Below are positions 38,232 through 49,648 of a stretch of DNA of 64,000 nt, piece after piece. The stretch is taken from assembly GCA_034620365.1 (NCBI GenBank), contig JAQGEQ010000071.1, positions 5,456,001 to 5,520,000 of the forward strand, given 5' to 3'. Position 1 is the first letter of the stretch. Each line of letters starts with the position of its first letter. Under the pieces are notes generated by a model. The model was not told where the DNA came from and did not search any database. It worked only from the letters and a program-made list of their open reading frames with translations. The position numbers and the translations under genes are program-made. This stretch comes from Pegea sp. RAD2-039. Lineage: Eukaryota > Chordata > Thaliacea > Salpida > Salpidae.

Positions 38232-39954
38232 CTTTTGTACACAACTTTCTTATCCAATTCTAGATTTGGAGTTTTAGTATTAAGTTTGTACTTGCACCAC
38301 AATTACCCAAGTAAGTACAAGCTAATAGAATAAATTAATTTTCTGTTTATTTTGTACATATACAGATTTTGTTTCTGTTAAATTAACTTACTAAGAAATT
38401 ATTTTTATATTATTGCTACACTTTCACTATCTACAGTAATATTTTTCACAAGGTATTTGCCTTTTTAGACAAAATTGCTTCTTGCATTTGAACAGTTTTT
38501 AATTAAAGATGTTTAAACCCTAAACATTTATTAGAATTCTTTGAAGTGCATTATCATCTTTTTATCTCTAAGTTTTTGTGCAATGTGACAGTTTAAACTA
38601 ATTTGTCGTTTCAAGTTGTGCTTCTACTAATATTTTTTGCTGAAAATGTTGTAATTTTTGCTGATATTCGAAACATACAGCTGTTTTATAAAGTAAAAAG
38701 TTTCTTGAAGAAAAATTTTTTAATCCGATAAATCAATCTCTAAAAGGTTTTTGAAATTTCTAATTTTAATGATAAATGAGAAAATTAATGATGAAACGGG
38801 TTTTGAGATAGTTAAACGCTGTGCTTTTTACAAGGACCAAAATTGAATTTTACAAAAGATGTAATGATTTAACCTCAAAATTGAGATGTCACTTTTTCAT
38901 AATTTGGTTTCTAATTTTTGTACTAAAAGACATCATTTTCGACTTTATTTTATTAAACATTAAAGATTTTTATTGAAAAATATTGAAAACTGACTTTACT
39001 GATGTGATCTTTTCATATGATTAAACTTTAAGATCAAAACCTCGTAAATAATAAATACAAATTATCAAAGATGTATTAATTAACTGATTTTTTAATAAAT
39101 TATTTTTTAAAAACTTACAACGTTAATTGCTAATCAAAATTACATTCTTGTGACTTTATATAGAGATTGACAAATTAGTTTGTAATTCATTTTATGTGTT
39201 TGTTTACAAAGAGGAAATCTTGTGCCTACGTAGTAGCAAGAAAAACTTTTCTTGACTCTAAATTTTAAATGATGAAAAAGTTATTTCTGCTTTCTGAATA
39301 TTCAATATTAAAATTCAGCAAAAGTTTTAGTTAACATTGTTTAAGCACAAATGATATACTTTAGTTGCAGTATGCTGATAATCTTACATATTAAACACTA
39401 GTATAAACGCCTTTATGTTGTTATTGTAACACTGAATATTAATCTGATGTCTATAAATGTGCTTGAAGTCAGTTGTACAAACTATTGTCAAGTAGCTAAC
39501 TTAAATATGAGCTTATTAAGGAATAGAATTATGATTCTGTGTACCTAACAAAGATTTGGTTTACAAAATAACTGAATTAATATGGTATCTTGACATAACA
39601 ATTTCAAAGCTAAAACAAATATGGTTTCTGAAAATTCAGTATAAAAAAAGCTAAATTAGAATTTAAGTACTTCAGAATTAAACATTTTTGTACAACTTTC
39701 ACCATGGTTATATGATAAAGTTTATACTAAGAAGTGCTACTAAGATAATGAAATGATTCTAATAAAAGCCAACTTAACAAACAATTGTCAACATATTTTG
39801 TTAAAATTCTTTATTAGTGAAGAGCTTATTAGCGAAAAGTTGCATTTGTAAATTTCACAGAAAAATGTTCATAAAATTTGACACAACATAAGTTAAAGAA
39901 AGTTTACATAAAAATAAGTAGTTTAAGGTAGAAGTGGTAAAGAAAGACAAGAAA
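38232..39954. other. convergent intergenic region between ADPGK and PCMT
   Basis: Contains the 3' UTRs of two converging genes. AT-rich, no coding exon, RNA gene or repeat recognised. Confidence 0.55.
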
Positions 39955-40650
39955 TTATTCACCTAATTGCTTATCTTTGTCAGTTAAAGGTACATATATG
40001 ACACCCATCAAATTCGTCTCAGTCAGTTTGCCATTCTGATCTTTATCCCATTGTTGAAAAGTCTGTGTTTCTCCTGAAGGACCAACTGGTAGGACTAGAC
40101 GTCCATTTGGTTTTAACTGCTTCAATAAAGCTTCTGGAACTTGAGTAGCAGCTGCTCCAACATGAATAGCATCATAAAGATTTTCACTTGATGTTCCAAC
40201 AGCATAACCTTCCCTACCATCTCCAACAACAATCTTCACTCTTCCAGAACTTATTAGCTCTGGATCATCATTTTGTAAATTTTTAATGGATTTATTAGCT
40301 AACTGGGGAATATGTTCAATTCCTATTACATGACCATTATCACCAATCATACGAGCCATACAAGCAGTCAAGTAACCACTACCTGAACCAACGTCCAGGG
40401 CCACAACATTTTTTCTATTGATTAAATAATCCCGTAAATATTCTAATGCAATTGCATGCATATGTGGAGCACTAATAGTAGCACTATATCCGATAGGTTG
40501 AGCTGAATCAATAAATGATGAATTTTTGATATAATGACTCCTATCTGTTTTCAGCATTGCTTTTTTTACTTCATCACTTTTAATAATTTCATTATTAAAT
40601 AAACTTGCAACCATACTTCTATTATCAGTTCCATGTGAACGCCAAGACAT
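39955..40650 (-). CDS. PCMT1: Protein-L-isoaspartate O-methyltransferase
   Basis: Repairs damaged proteins by methylating L-isoaspartyl residues with S-adenosylmethionine, in the cytosol. One uninterrupted frame of 231 aa from the ATG at 40650 ([10 protein letters not shown]), which aligns with the start of human PCMT1. An in-frame ATG at 40692 would add 14 residues and is less likely. Motifs: TDRSHY, the substrate loop [15 protein letters not shown] with conserved S60, the SAM-binding [17 protein letters not shown] (residues 85-101), [39 protein letters not shown], and the C-terminal [15 protein letters not shown]. It ends QLGE with no ER-retention signal. Length equals the family norm (about 227). 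Like CPSF6 it has no intron, in contrast to the other genes here. Confidence 0.98.
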   Translation of the reverse strand: MSWRSHGTDNRSMVASLFNNEIIKSDEVKKAMLKTDRSHYIKNSSFIDSAQPIGYSATISAPHMHAIALEYLRDYLINRKNVVALDVGSGSGYLTACMARMIGDNGHVIGIEHIPQLANKSIKNLQNDDPELISSGRVKIVVGDGREGYAVGTSSENLYDAIHVGAAATQVPEALLKQLKPNGRLVLPVGPSGETQTFQQWDKDQNGKLTETNLMGVIYVPLTDKDKQLGE

Positions 40651-41534
40651 CTTTGTGTTATATACAAAATTATAAAGTCGTATTGAAAACATAAAACTAT
40701 TTGAAAAAAAAAAATTGAATAAATTGAATAGGAAAATTATTGATATTTTTTTTATAAATTTTTCAAATAATGTTTTTTAGAACTTGTTTTTAATGTAATA
40801 AAAATTAAGTAACTTTTTTGTGAATGAAAATATATAATTATAATGATTGTACAAAACTAGAAATTTGTAAAGATATTTCTAAATATAGATGTATGAAATA
40901 GATTTAGCTTTAATCAAAAAATTAAATGAAAGAAAATAAAAATTTACATTTTAATTTTCCAAAAAAACTTTATTTAGAATTTTTCTGTTTAATTTTATTA
41001 CCAAAAAGATATTTTGTTCTCAACAAAAGGTCATCAACAAAAATAAAAAAACTTTAACAAAATATAATTTTTGTTTATCTAAAAAATTTGTTTGTAATGT
41101 TTGATTGATATGAAAATTTTTAGTACGATGCTAATTATGGCTAAATTATAATATGGCCCATAGCTTTTATGATTTTATTAGCTTTTAGTGTAAATAAAAA
41201 TTAATAAAGAATAATGTCTTCGGTAAATTAAATGAGTTCCTTGAATAACAAAATCGATAAAAGTAATTATTTTGCTGATACATTCATAATATGATGATAT
41301 GAAAACTATTTTTCAAAATCAAAGCTAAAAATCTTGTATATTTTCTTTAGATAATTTTGAGAACTTTTTTTAAATGATAAAAAAAAATAGATTCAAAAGA
41401 AATATTATAAAATAATTTTAATAAGCCAAAACCTCTAAGTCATCTAAAAAACTTTTTAGCGAAAAAAGTACGGCAAAAGAAAAACAGCAAACACTTAAAT
41501 TTACCAATAAATTGATAGGTGAAATAATTCACCA
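40651..41534. other. intergenic upstream of PCMT
   Basis: PCMT promoter region plus AT-rich sequence; nothing else recognised. Confidence 0.5.
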
Positions 41535-42150
41535 ATAATGATATTAACAATTATGGCCTGCTTCAACAGGGAACGGCCATAATGGTTGTGGTAAAGAGGT
41601 CTTGTAAAAAATAAAACAAACACAGTTAAATATAAAAGGACTAAACAGACTTTAGGATTCCTTTTTCGATGTTGGCTTTTCTTCCTTTAGCTGTGTGTAG
41701 AGTAGAGAGCATTTGAAGTAGTCTGTTGTGATATCTTTCCAATTACTGGTTTTAATATTAAGTGATTTCATATCGCACTTTCCTGCTTCCCTAATGCGAA
41801 GACAAGGCCGATGTTACATTTGCCTTTCGGTAGCTCCCCATGTAAAGTCTTTTGCTTCCACCTAATATGTAATATACGACAAACACAGCGAAAATGAAGG
41901 GCGTTGAGTTTATTTTCGCTTGCTATCGACAAAGTCCAAGTTTCGATAGCGTACAAGACAAAGCCTCTGTAGATGGCAGTCTTGGCTTTGATGAATAGCT
42001 TTGGATCACTCCAAACACTGGAGATGAACCGTGCAAATGTGTCAGATGCCTTATCGATGCGGTTGTTGAACTCAGCTTTTATTGATGATGTTATTTTTGA
42101 ACCAAAATAGACAAACTTATCCACAACCGTCACAGACGTCAAATTCACAA
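41535..42150 (-). mobile_element. 5'-truncated, internally deleted LINE relic
   Basis: Reading the minus strand from about 42133 gives the C-terminal part of an RTE/CR1-like reverse transcriptase: VVDKFVYFGSKITSS, NNRIDKASDTFARF, VWSDPKLFIKAKTAIYRGF, AIETWTLS and RCVCRILHIRW. It then jumps directly to KQKTLHGELPKGK. The usual segment between these (the GHVLRM-like stretch) is missing, so about 40 codons have been deleted. After a stop at 41768 the frame continues as decayed SLNIKTSNWKDITTDYFK. The element ends in a tail, GAAGCAGGCCATAATTGTT, at about 41540-41575, shared with two other elements in the window. The polymerase core is absent, so it is inactive. Confidence 0.85.
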
Positions 42151-42549
42151 ATATAAAAGTTTAATCCTCATTAACAACAAAAAGATTTAGATTAATTAAA
42201 TGGAGCAGACAGCTCAGAAACTATTTATTATAAAACGATGTTAACTTATCAAAGACTGATGTGATCTTATTAAATTTAAAACTTCCTAAAACATTGTTTT
42301 AAAAATCATTCCTCTTTAGAATCAACTTAAAAAGTAAACAAATTCAAAATTTTCTTGTTTTATTTTAATTTCAATAATTATGTAAATAAGAAAATGTTTT
42401 ATTAGTAAGTAAATGAAATAATTGTTAAAATCTCATTAATAATGATGATTAATATTGGAAGTACGCGGTTAAAATCTCAAAAGTGAAAAGGATAAAATTT
42501 CGATATATTTCAAACACTTTAATATAATGAAGATTATGATTGGACAGAT

Positions 42550-45500
42550 TTATTTTTCACATTCAGACAGTCGAATTTCTGGTCCTATGTATGAAAATTC
42601 AGTTTCGATTACATTTGAAGGGACATAAGTTGATTGAGCTGGTTGCTGTCCTCCTACAAATAGAAGGAACTTCCCTGCCTCCAGGTAATAATCATAGATG
42701 TTAACTAAAAAGCAAATATATCAAAAAAATGATTATGTTTATAATAAAAAGTTAGCTTCCAGAAAGTCTTACCGTTCAGTTTCCAAACTGCTAAAGATGA
42801 ATGTGGAATGGATATATACCTAACTACAGATTCCTTTGCTTTAATATAAATTCTCTCAAATGCTACAAGTTTGTGAAGTAATTTTCTGTCAACGGTTGAA
42901 CTAAGAGGTTTCATGTAAACTTGTATCACCTAAATTAACAAATTTCTTAAATTGAAGACTGAAGACTGGAAATAAACCTCCTCGCCGTCACGTTCACCAA
43001 CGTTTTCTACCTCCACTTCAATTTTAACTGATTCACATCCATAAAAGACACTTACAGTAGGTCTTGCTCTTTTATACTCAAACCTTGTATATGAAAGTCC
43101 ATAACCAAATGGAAATAGAGGCTGAGCTAATAAATATTTATATGTTCTTCCTTCCATAGAGTAGTCGATCATTGGAGGAACCTGGAAACGAGATTTTAGC
43201 TCTTATCAAAGATCAAATGGACTTACTTGTCCTATATCTGCATACCAAGTATTCGGTAGTCTGGCTGCTGGGTTTACTTCACCACTCAACACTTTGATGA
43301 GGGCACCCCCCGCTGCTTGACCAGGAAAGAAACACTCTACAATCGCATGTATACGGCTGTGTTCAAAAGCTCTTTGAATTACAAGAGGACCCGCGTTGAA
43401 CAACAAAAGAATGATCGTAGCGTTTCTAGGAGCTGTAATTAGAATGAAAAATTTGTTTGTGAGTTTTGATGACTAACCAAATTCAACCACTTCTTTTATG
43501 ATATCATCTTGCTTTCCAGGTAGATACATATCATTACGATCAGTAAACTCAGCTTCAATTCCAGGACCTATGAATAAAAGAGAAGATTCGATGATTGTCA
43601 AGTGATTTTATGTCTTTACCTGTTCCTAGAGTCAGTAGAACCAGCTCTGAATCTTTAACAGCTTCCTTTATAGCCGAGCTGTTGTAACTAGTACATTGAG
43701 CAAGTGAAGAGTCAACTTTACCCAAACAACCATTGATCACTTTAGCACTACCGTTTCTACTAAAATGATAAGCTGCTTGACTTGGGTTTGAAAAATTCAA
43801 ACCATTATATATATAAGCATAATCGCCAACTAAGGCTGGTCCGTTGTCACTAAATGGTCCGACCATCTGTTTGATTTTAGACCAGATGATGTTTGTGATT
43901 ATTGTTGTTGTAAACTTACAGAAACGTTGTCGTAATGATAAGTTATTGGAAGAACATCTTGATTTTTAAGAAGCACAAAGCTTTTAGCAGCAATATCTTC
44001 GGCTAATCTTATGTGTTCATCACTTTGTACAACTGTAACAAGTAAAGTTAGAAGAAGTTTTCAAGAAATTCTCTCACCGTCTAAGGAGACATTAGACCAA
44101 GGAAACGATTGATGTTGATTGAATTCACCCAGACTCATTCGAGTGTAAAATAAGCGTCTTGCAGATTCAATGATACTTTCTTCACTTACAAATCCATCTT
44201 TAACAAGTGGTCCGAGAAGCGAGTAGCGATTATTTCTACCATAAGCAGTCAGTTCCAAATCACAACCAGCTTTTTTACAGGCTGTTGTTTTGAATGAAAC
44301 GTGAATAAAATATTGAAAAGTAAACATAAATGATTCGGCATAGATAAATCAAGTTGAAAATAAATTTGAGTAGATGATAAAGCAATTTGAAGATGAGTTT
44401 AATTACCAATAGCTGTAGCGTTCGGAGACCACGTGTATTTGAATTCGACATCAACGTTTTCGATTGCGTTTTCATCACTTACAACATATCCTTCGAAACC
44501 AAATTTTCCTCGAAGAGTTTCGTCTGGAAAAGATTTTCTGTTAAAAAATTGAAGATACAAGTAATTGATTTGATAAATAGATCAGTTTTCCTCCTATTAC
44601 AGATCAAACGATACTTTCAACTTAGTTTTTACAAAAAATTTCCTAAAAGCTCACGTAATTTCATATCTCTAAGTTTGAAAATAGATAAACTAACTCATCA
44701 TCATGTGATTAGCACACGCTGGAACCCCGTTGATCGCGTTGTAGCTGCACATCACCGCGTGAGCTCCTGACTTCACACATTTACGGAAAGCAGGAAGAAA
44801 AGTGTTCCCAAGATCATTATTCGAGACTATTGAGTCGAAACTGAATCTTTAAATGAAATTAAAACTAAATAATTGGATTAAAACCAGTTGACAGCTGCCT
44901 ACCGGCTAACTGGCTTATCTTCTGGCCCACCGTGGACACCAAAGTGCTTACAGGTTGCAGTGGCCGGTTTGTACTGATAATGACCTTGTAGACCAGTGAC
45001 ATAAGACTGGGCCATTTCACCAGTTAGGACTGGATCTTCACCATAAGTTTCCTGTCATGAAGATGAAGATCAGATGGAGGAGCAGCTGGATGTTGATTTA
45101 CCTGGTTTCGACCCCATAAAGGATGCCTCATGATATTAATAACAGGTGCATAACAACTAAGACCGGTTTGGTCGCCATAATTCTTATTTTTCATGAAGTC
45201 AGCGTGTTTTGCCCTAGCTTCAATTGAAATTACTTTTGCCATTTCATATATAAGTGACTTGCTACAAAATATCAAATGAAGAAGAACAAAGACAACAATT
45301 GTAGCTTACTCAAATGTAGCAGCAAGTCCTAATGCTTGTGGAAATATAGTTGCTTGGTTCATATACCCATGTAAACATTCAGTGGTCCACTGGTAAGGTT
45401 GAATTCCAAGTCTTGGAATAGAAGGAGCTGGACCATTTTCACCAGCCCCACCTCTTGTGATTTGTTCCAATAATTCATCGATAGATAATCGAGAGACCTT

Positions 45501-45705
45501 TTTTAAATCAAATCATTTTGATGAGGATCAAATGATGAAGTCTACTGACCAAGTCATCAACTCTTTCTTTGAATGAAAGACTTGAGTTTTGAAAAGGGAA
45601 TGAATTCAGAGCCTTATTTGATGAAGACTCCTTTTGGAATGTCACAACACCAAAGACAGTTGAGAAAATCAAAAATAAAATAACTACAACTTGTCTATAA
45701 AGCAT
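42550..45705 (-). CDS. Secreted GH3 glycoside hydrolase (beta-xylosidase/beta-glucosidase type)
   Basis: GH3 enzymes release terminal beta-linked sugars by a retaining mechanism. Fourteen exons: 45550..45705, 45310..45497, 45102..45261, 44903..45051, 44695..44846, 44407..44523, 44078..44281, 43920..44032, 43620..43866, 43478..43567, 43227..43432, 42978..43181, 42773..42929, 42550..42704. Total 2298 nt, 765 aa. Residues 1-19 (MLYRQVVVILFLIFSTVFG) look like a signal peptide, so it should be secreted or lysosomal. The N-terminal barrel has WGRNQETYGEDP (164-175), CKHFGVHGGPE with K203/H204, and GYVVSDENA with nucleophile D285. The C-terminal sandwich has LLLFNAGPLV, ECFFPGQAAGGALIKVLSGEVNPAARLP and PLFPFGYGLSYTRFEY, followed by a fibronectin-III-like domain from about 650. 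It resembles the BXL-type xylosidases of plants and invertebrates. Substrate is not deducible. The exon-6 acceptor (TTTTCCAG) was chosen over a nearer CAG because only it keeps frame. Confidence 0.95.
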
Positions 45706-46700
45706 TTTGCTGTCACTAGCTCAACCTAAAATAGAAGTAAACAAATCAGCTTGTACAATTGAGTTTTAATCTTTTGTCTAAGTCAAACACTGTCTCTGAC
45801 TGTCACTAAAAGCTTCATGAAATGATTAAAATACTTGCAATGAAAACAAAGAAGGTAGATTAGATTAGAATATGATAAAAAGCCAAGTCATAGTGAGAGA
45901 GAAGGGTATGTTGCTTGCAGCTATTTTAATGTTATAATTGCATGAAATTATGAAGGTATTGAATTTTAAAGGAAGGGTTGAAAATAACAAAAAATTGAAT
46001 ATTTAAAGCTCATAATCACAAGCTAAAATATTTTATATTTTATAAATGAAAAATTTATTAGGTTATTAGAATTTCTTCTCATGTTGTTACTAGAAGTTAA
46101 GATTAAGCAACTAGAGTATTTTCAAAGGTAATTTAGCCAAAAGTTTCAGTAATTTAACTAAATTGCAGAAGAAAGTATTTTAGAATGTTAATTTTGATAA
46201 GATAAAATTTGAAACAAAAACAAAATAATTGTAAGAAAGCATTTTAATGTCACATCTTTGATCTAAACCAGAAATTTATTGTGGTGATATACAAATATCT
46301 GTAGTCATTTTGTTCATATATTTAGAGATATTTATACAAAATATAACAACATAAAAATGAAGATAATTACATGGGAAAAAACATTACTTTCGATAATAAC
46401 TAAATGATTGTCACTAAAATAACAAGACCTTATCAAGTTACTTTTCATTTAGTTAGTTTATAAGAAATAATGAAACTTATTATGTAGTGAATGCATTTAT
46501 TTATTTGTGAAAAGTTACCACACATTTAGTAAATGTTTGAAAAAAATAATAAAATGTTTATCATATTTAAATTTACTTAATTTATCCAAGAAATTGAAAA
46601 AATCTCAAGTATAGAATGAGTTTGAGACTGAAAATAAAGAAACTGGCAGAATTATACATCGATAGATTTTGATGGAGTGATAAGGTTGAGAAGATGACTC
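45706..46700. other. intergenic upstream of the GH3 gene
   Basis: Promoter and leader region of the GH3 gene, then AT-rich sequence up to the SINE. No coding exon seen. Confidence 0.5.
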
Positions 46701-46704
46701 CAAG

Positions 46705-46950
46705 CCCTGGTTACCCTTATTATAATACAGTGGCCTGTTTCAATCATAAACAACCATGCTATAAGCTAACATAGAAATTATATATTCGATGCTTGGCATT
46801 TTTTAGAAGTGTTGTCACTAATCGGACAACAAAGCCTTTCTACGCAGAGTTTCTTATGTGCTTTTCCTTATCCCAAAAATGTGTCCACCCATACTTGAAT
46901 CTGGGACCTTCAGCATGTTAAGCGGGCATGATAACCGCTTCCATTTTAAT
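46705..46950 (-). mobile_element. tRNA-Val-derived SINE
   Basis: On the minus strand the 5' part reads GCGGTTATCATGCCCGCTT, then AACATGC, GAAGGTCCCAGATTCAAG and TGGGTGGACACA. This aligns base by base with the D-arm-to-3'-end of an AAC-anticodon tRNA-Val (GGTTATCACG..CGCCTAACACGC..AGGTCCCCGGTTCGA). A decayed A box (TGGAAGCGG) and B box (AGATTCAAG) remain. A non-tRNA body of about 120 nt follows. The 3' end, TTGAAACAGGCCACTGTA then TTATAATAA, resembles the tails of the two LINE-related sequences nearby. B-box changes and loss of the acceptor stem mean it is not a working tRNA gene. Confidence 0.75.
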
Positions 46951-47837
46951 TAAAATTGTATTTTTATTCCTCCGGCCATTTTCGTAATAAAATCTTAAAA
47001 GGATTTCTTTCCCAATTATTCATCTAAACATTTTTATAATTTAATTGCTAAGTTAAATAATTGAAAGTTAAAATTAGTACAATTCACAAAAATAAAAATT
47101 AGTGGAACCAAATATATATTGAATTTAAAAACAAAATAATTTCAATTTGTTTTAATGTTTATTAGTGCAAAAAAATGTAACACTTACTTTGGCTAAAGTT
47201 AATGTTATTAGTGATTACAACTATAAAATTGAATAATTTTTATGACAAATATAAATATAAAGCAAACTTTATTTGTATAAAAATTAGATTAATCAAATAA
47301 AAATTACAGAGTAAAAGATATAGAATTGTTAATTTGATTTATCAACTAAATAGGCCGATACAAGTTTTACGAACAATTTGAAAGAATTAATAATCTGCCA
47401 ATTTTACAGATATATATAAAAATTATATTTAAAAATCATACTCTAATAGCATTGTTTAAAGAGAAATTTTCTTTTATCTTACTTTATTATAATAAACGTG
47501 AAAAAGGGTGTCTAAAAATAAAACCTTTTTTTAACAAACTGCAAAGAAATAATATCATATATAATTAAGATACAAATATAGAAATAAAAAGATGCATACT
47601 AGTAGTCCCCATACAATATAACAGTAAATAATTACACAGAAAGTTAATAAAATAAACAGAAAAGGAACAGTAGAAAAAGAAGGCTAAGTTTGAATTTTTT
47701 AAAATAAAATTTATACAATAAAAAGTATGACAAAGTAATAACTGCAAAAATTATAAGTTTGATATCTAAAAATATTCAAGTCAAGCTATTCTCTTGATTT
47801 AAAATATATATTAATCTTAAATTTATAAAAAAAAATA
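46951..47837. other. intergenic, nothing recognised
   Basis: AT-rich sequence between the SINE and the retroelement tail. No coding exon seen. Confidence 0.5.
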
Positions 47838-47895
47838 GAAGCAGAATAATAACAATAACGGCCTACTTCGGCTGAGTACGACCACGCTGGGTATA
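47838..47895 (-). mobile_element. Retroelement 3' tail fragment
   Basis: The minus strand reads GTGGTCGTACTCAGCCGAAG then TAGGCCGTTATTGTTATTATT. It shares the GAAG-AGGCC core and ATT-rich terminus with the LINE tail at about 41540-41600 and the SINE tail at about 46705-46755. No coding part is attached, so it is a heavily truncated LINE or SINE copy. Confidence 0.65.
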
Positions 47896-49648
47896 TTCCA
47901 GAAATGTTGTCAGAAACAAATCATAGTGAAATGAAAAAGAGCCAGAAAAGTTTAACAAGTTTCTTTTTTATGCTTTATAGTTAAACGATTTCATTAAAGT
48001 AGTAAATAGCCAAAAAATGAATATCATTTCATAAAAAATGCTAAAAGTAATTAATCGGTGTTTGAAATAGTTATCAGCTATTTATATAATTATATAAATT
48101 ATATATACATTAAATTGCTTGGGTAAATTTGATATTTTTGTGCAAAGATTTTTACTTCAGCTATCGCTTATCACAAAGGTTTGATTAAATCATATGAAAC
48201 CTCTATATATTTAAATTATGTTGGATAGCTGAACTTTCTACTGTAATTTGCATTTTTTTATTTATTAAGTTAGTTTCCGCAGAACGCGCATAGATAAAGC
48301 AAACTCATTGCCCAAATCAAAGTTTTTGTTTGGAGGATGTCCCTCCAACATGATTTATGTTTGATTCTGCGCAGTAGGTAATAAAGTAAAAGGCTTAGTA
48401 AATGGTTGAAATTGCAGATGCTCATTGTCAGTTATGTAATTGCATATAGCAATCAATTCTCAATATTGCATAAAGTATTTTATGATTGATAGATTATGTA
48501 GCATTTAGTTATTTAATATCTAAACAAAATTTTGCTTAATCTAACTACCTATATACTAGTTTAGTTATAATTCATTTAAATAATTGGCTATTTGGTTTAT
48601 TTCCTTATATATTTTCTTCTAAGCATTTATCACTTCTTATACTAAATTCTGATTAAAAATCTGATATAATAACTGTATATATTATACATAAGCAACGGTT
48701 TTACTTATTTTATTATATTACCAAATGATAAACACTTATGTTTAACATGGAAAAATTTGATTTAATTTGTTGTTTTTATGAAATTTAGTTGCTGTTGAAA
48801 ATTTTAATGTTTTAGTCAAGTATTATTGAGTTAAGATTTCTTCATCAGTCTTATGACTATATCTTGCTGTTATGCAATTCTGTCATATATGTTTAGACAA
48901 CATATTTTAGTTATAATATATTTTATTTTTATCATTGTCTTTATACATTATATAAATTATGAAATTTCTATATATATTTATATAATTGTGAAATCTATAT
49001 ATATATATAATTATGAAATTTATATATATCAACTTAAAATTTATTTTTCTAGAAATATCATATATAGTATTTTTATTGCTTAATTCTTAAACTTATCAAA
49101 TTTATTTACAGGCTAGGTTTACTATAGTTCATTTCGTTTAGGCTTAAATTTGATGAAAATAGTTTATACCATTAATTTGTTCAATCATTATTGAGATTCT
49201 TTTTTATTTATCATTCAATGTTTTCTAAGCTTATTTTATTCAAATCACTTCTGTTCAGATTTTATTAGTTTCTATCAATTAATGATTAATAGAAAGTGTT
49301 CAATTACAACTTAGTATTAGTTTAATTACAACTTTGATTATTTTTTTACTATTAAAAAGTTAAAAGTAAACTCTATCTCTATATTTTAAGTTTCTAATCT
49401 TTATTCTCCATAAAAAATAATTCAAACTACTTTTTCACTTACTTTTTAAAATTTACTTTTAACTTGTTTGAAAATAAAATCAAAATTTTTATAATCAAGC
49501 AAAACATATGTAAAATAAATTGTCAAAATAATTCTATAAATTTAGTTGATAATCGTTTTCAAAAAATATCTACAAAATGTTATTAACAAAATTTGTATTT
49601 GAAAAATAAGGCCTATGTTATTAAGTAATTTGTAACTTGTCATCCAAC
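47896..49648. other. intergenic upstream of CDK9
   Basis: AT-rich, including long TA-repetitive runs around 48900-49040. The right end should hold the CDK9 promoter. No coding exon seen. Confidence 0.5.

Noticed and set aside
42550..45705. GH3 gene as bacterial contamination
   Set aside because: Thirteen spliceosomal introns with the same size and borders as neighbouring animal genes, and flanking animal genes on the same contig.
46880..46945. Functional tRNA-Val gene
   Set aside because: The acceptor stem is missing, the A box is decayed and the T-loop is altered; it continues into a SINE body and tail.
48853..49083. Plus-strand frame of 76 codons
   Set aside because: Encodes mostly I, Y and K from TA-repeat DNA; low complexity, not a gene.
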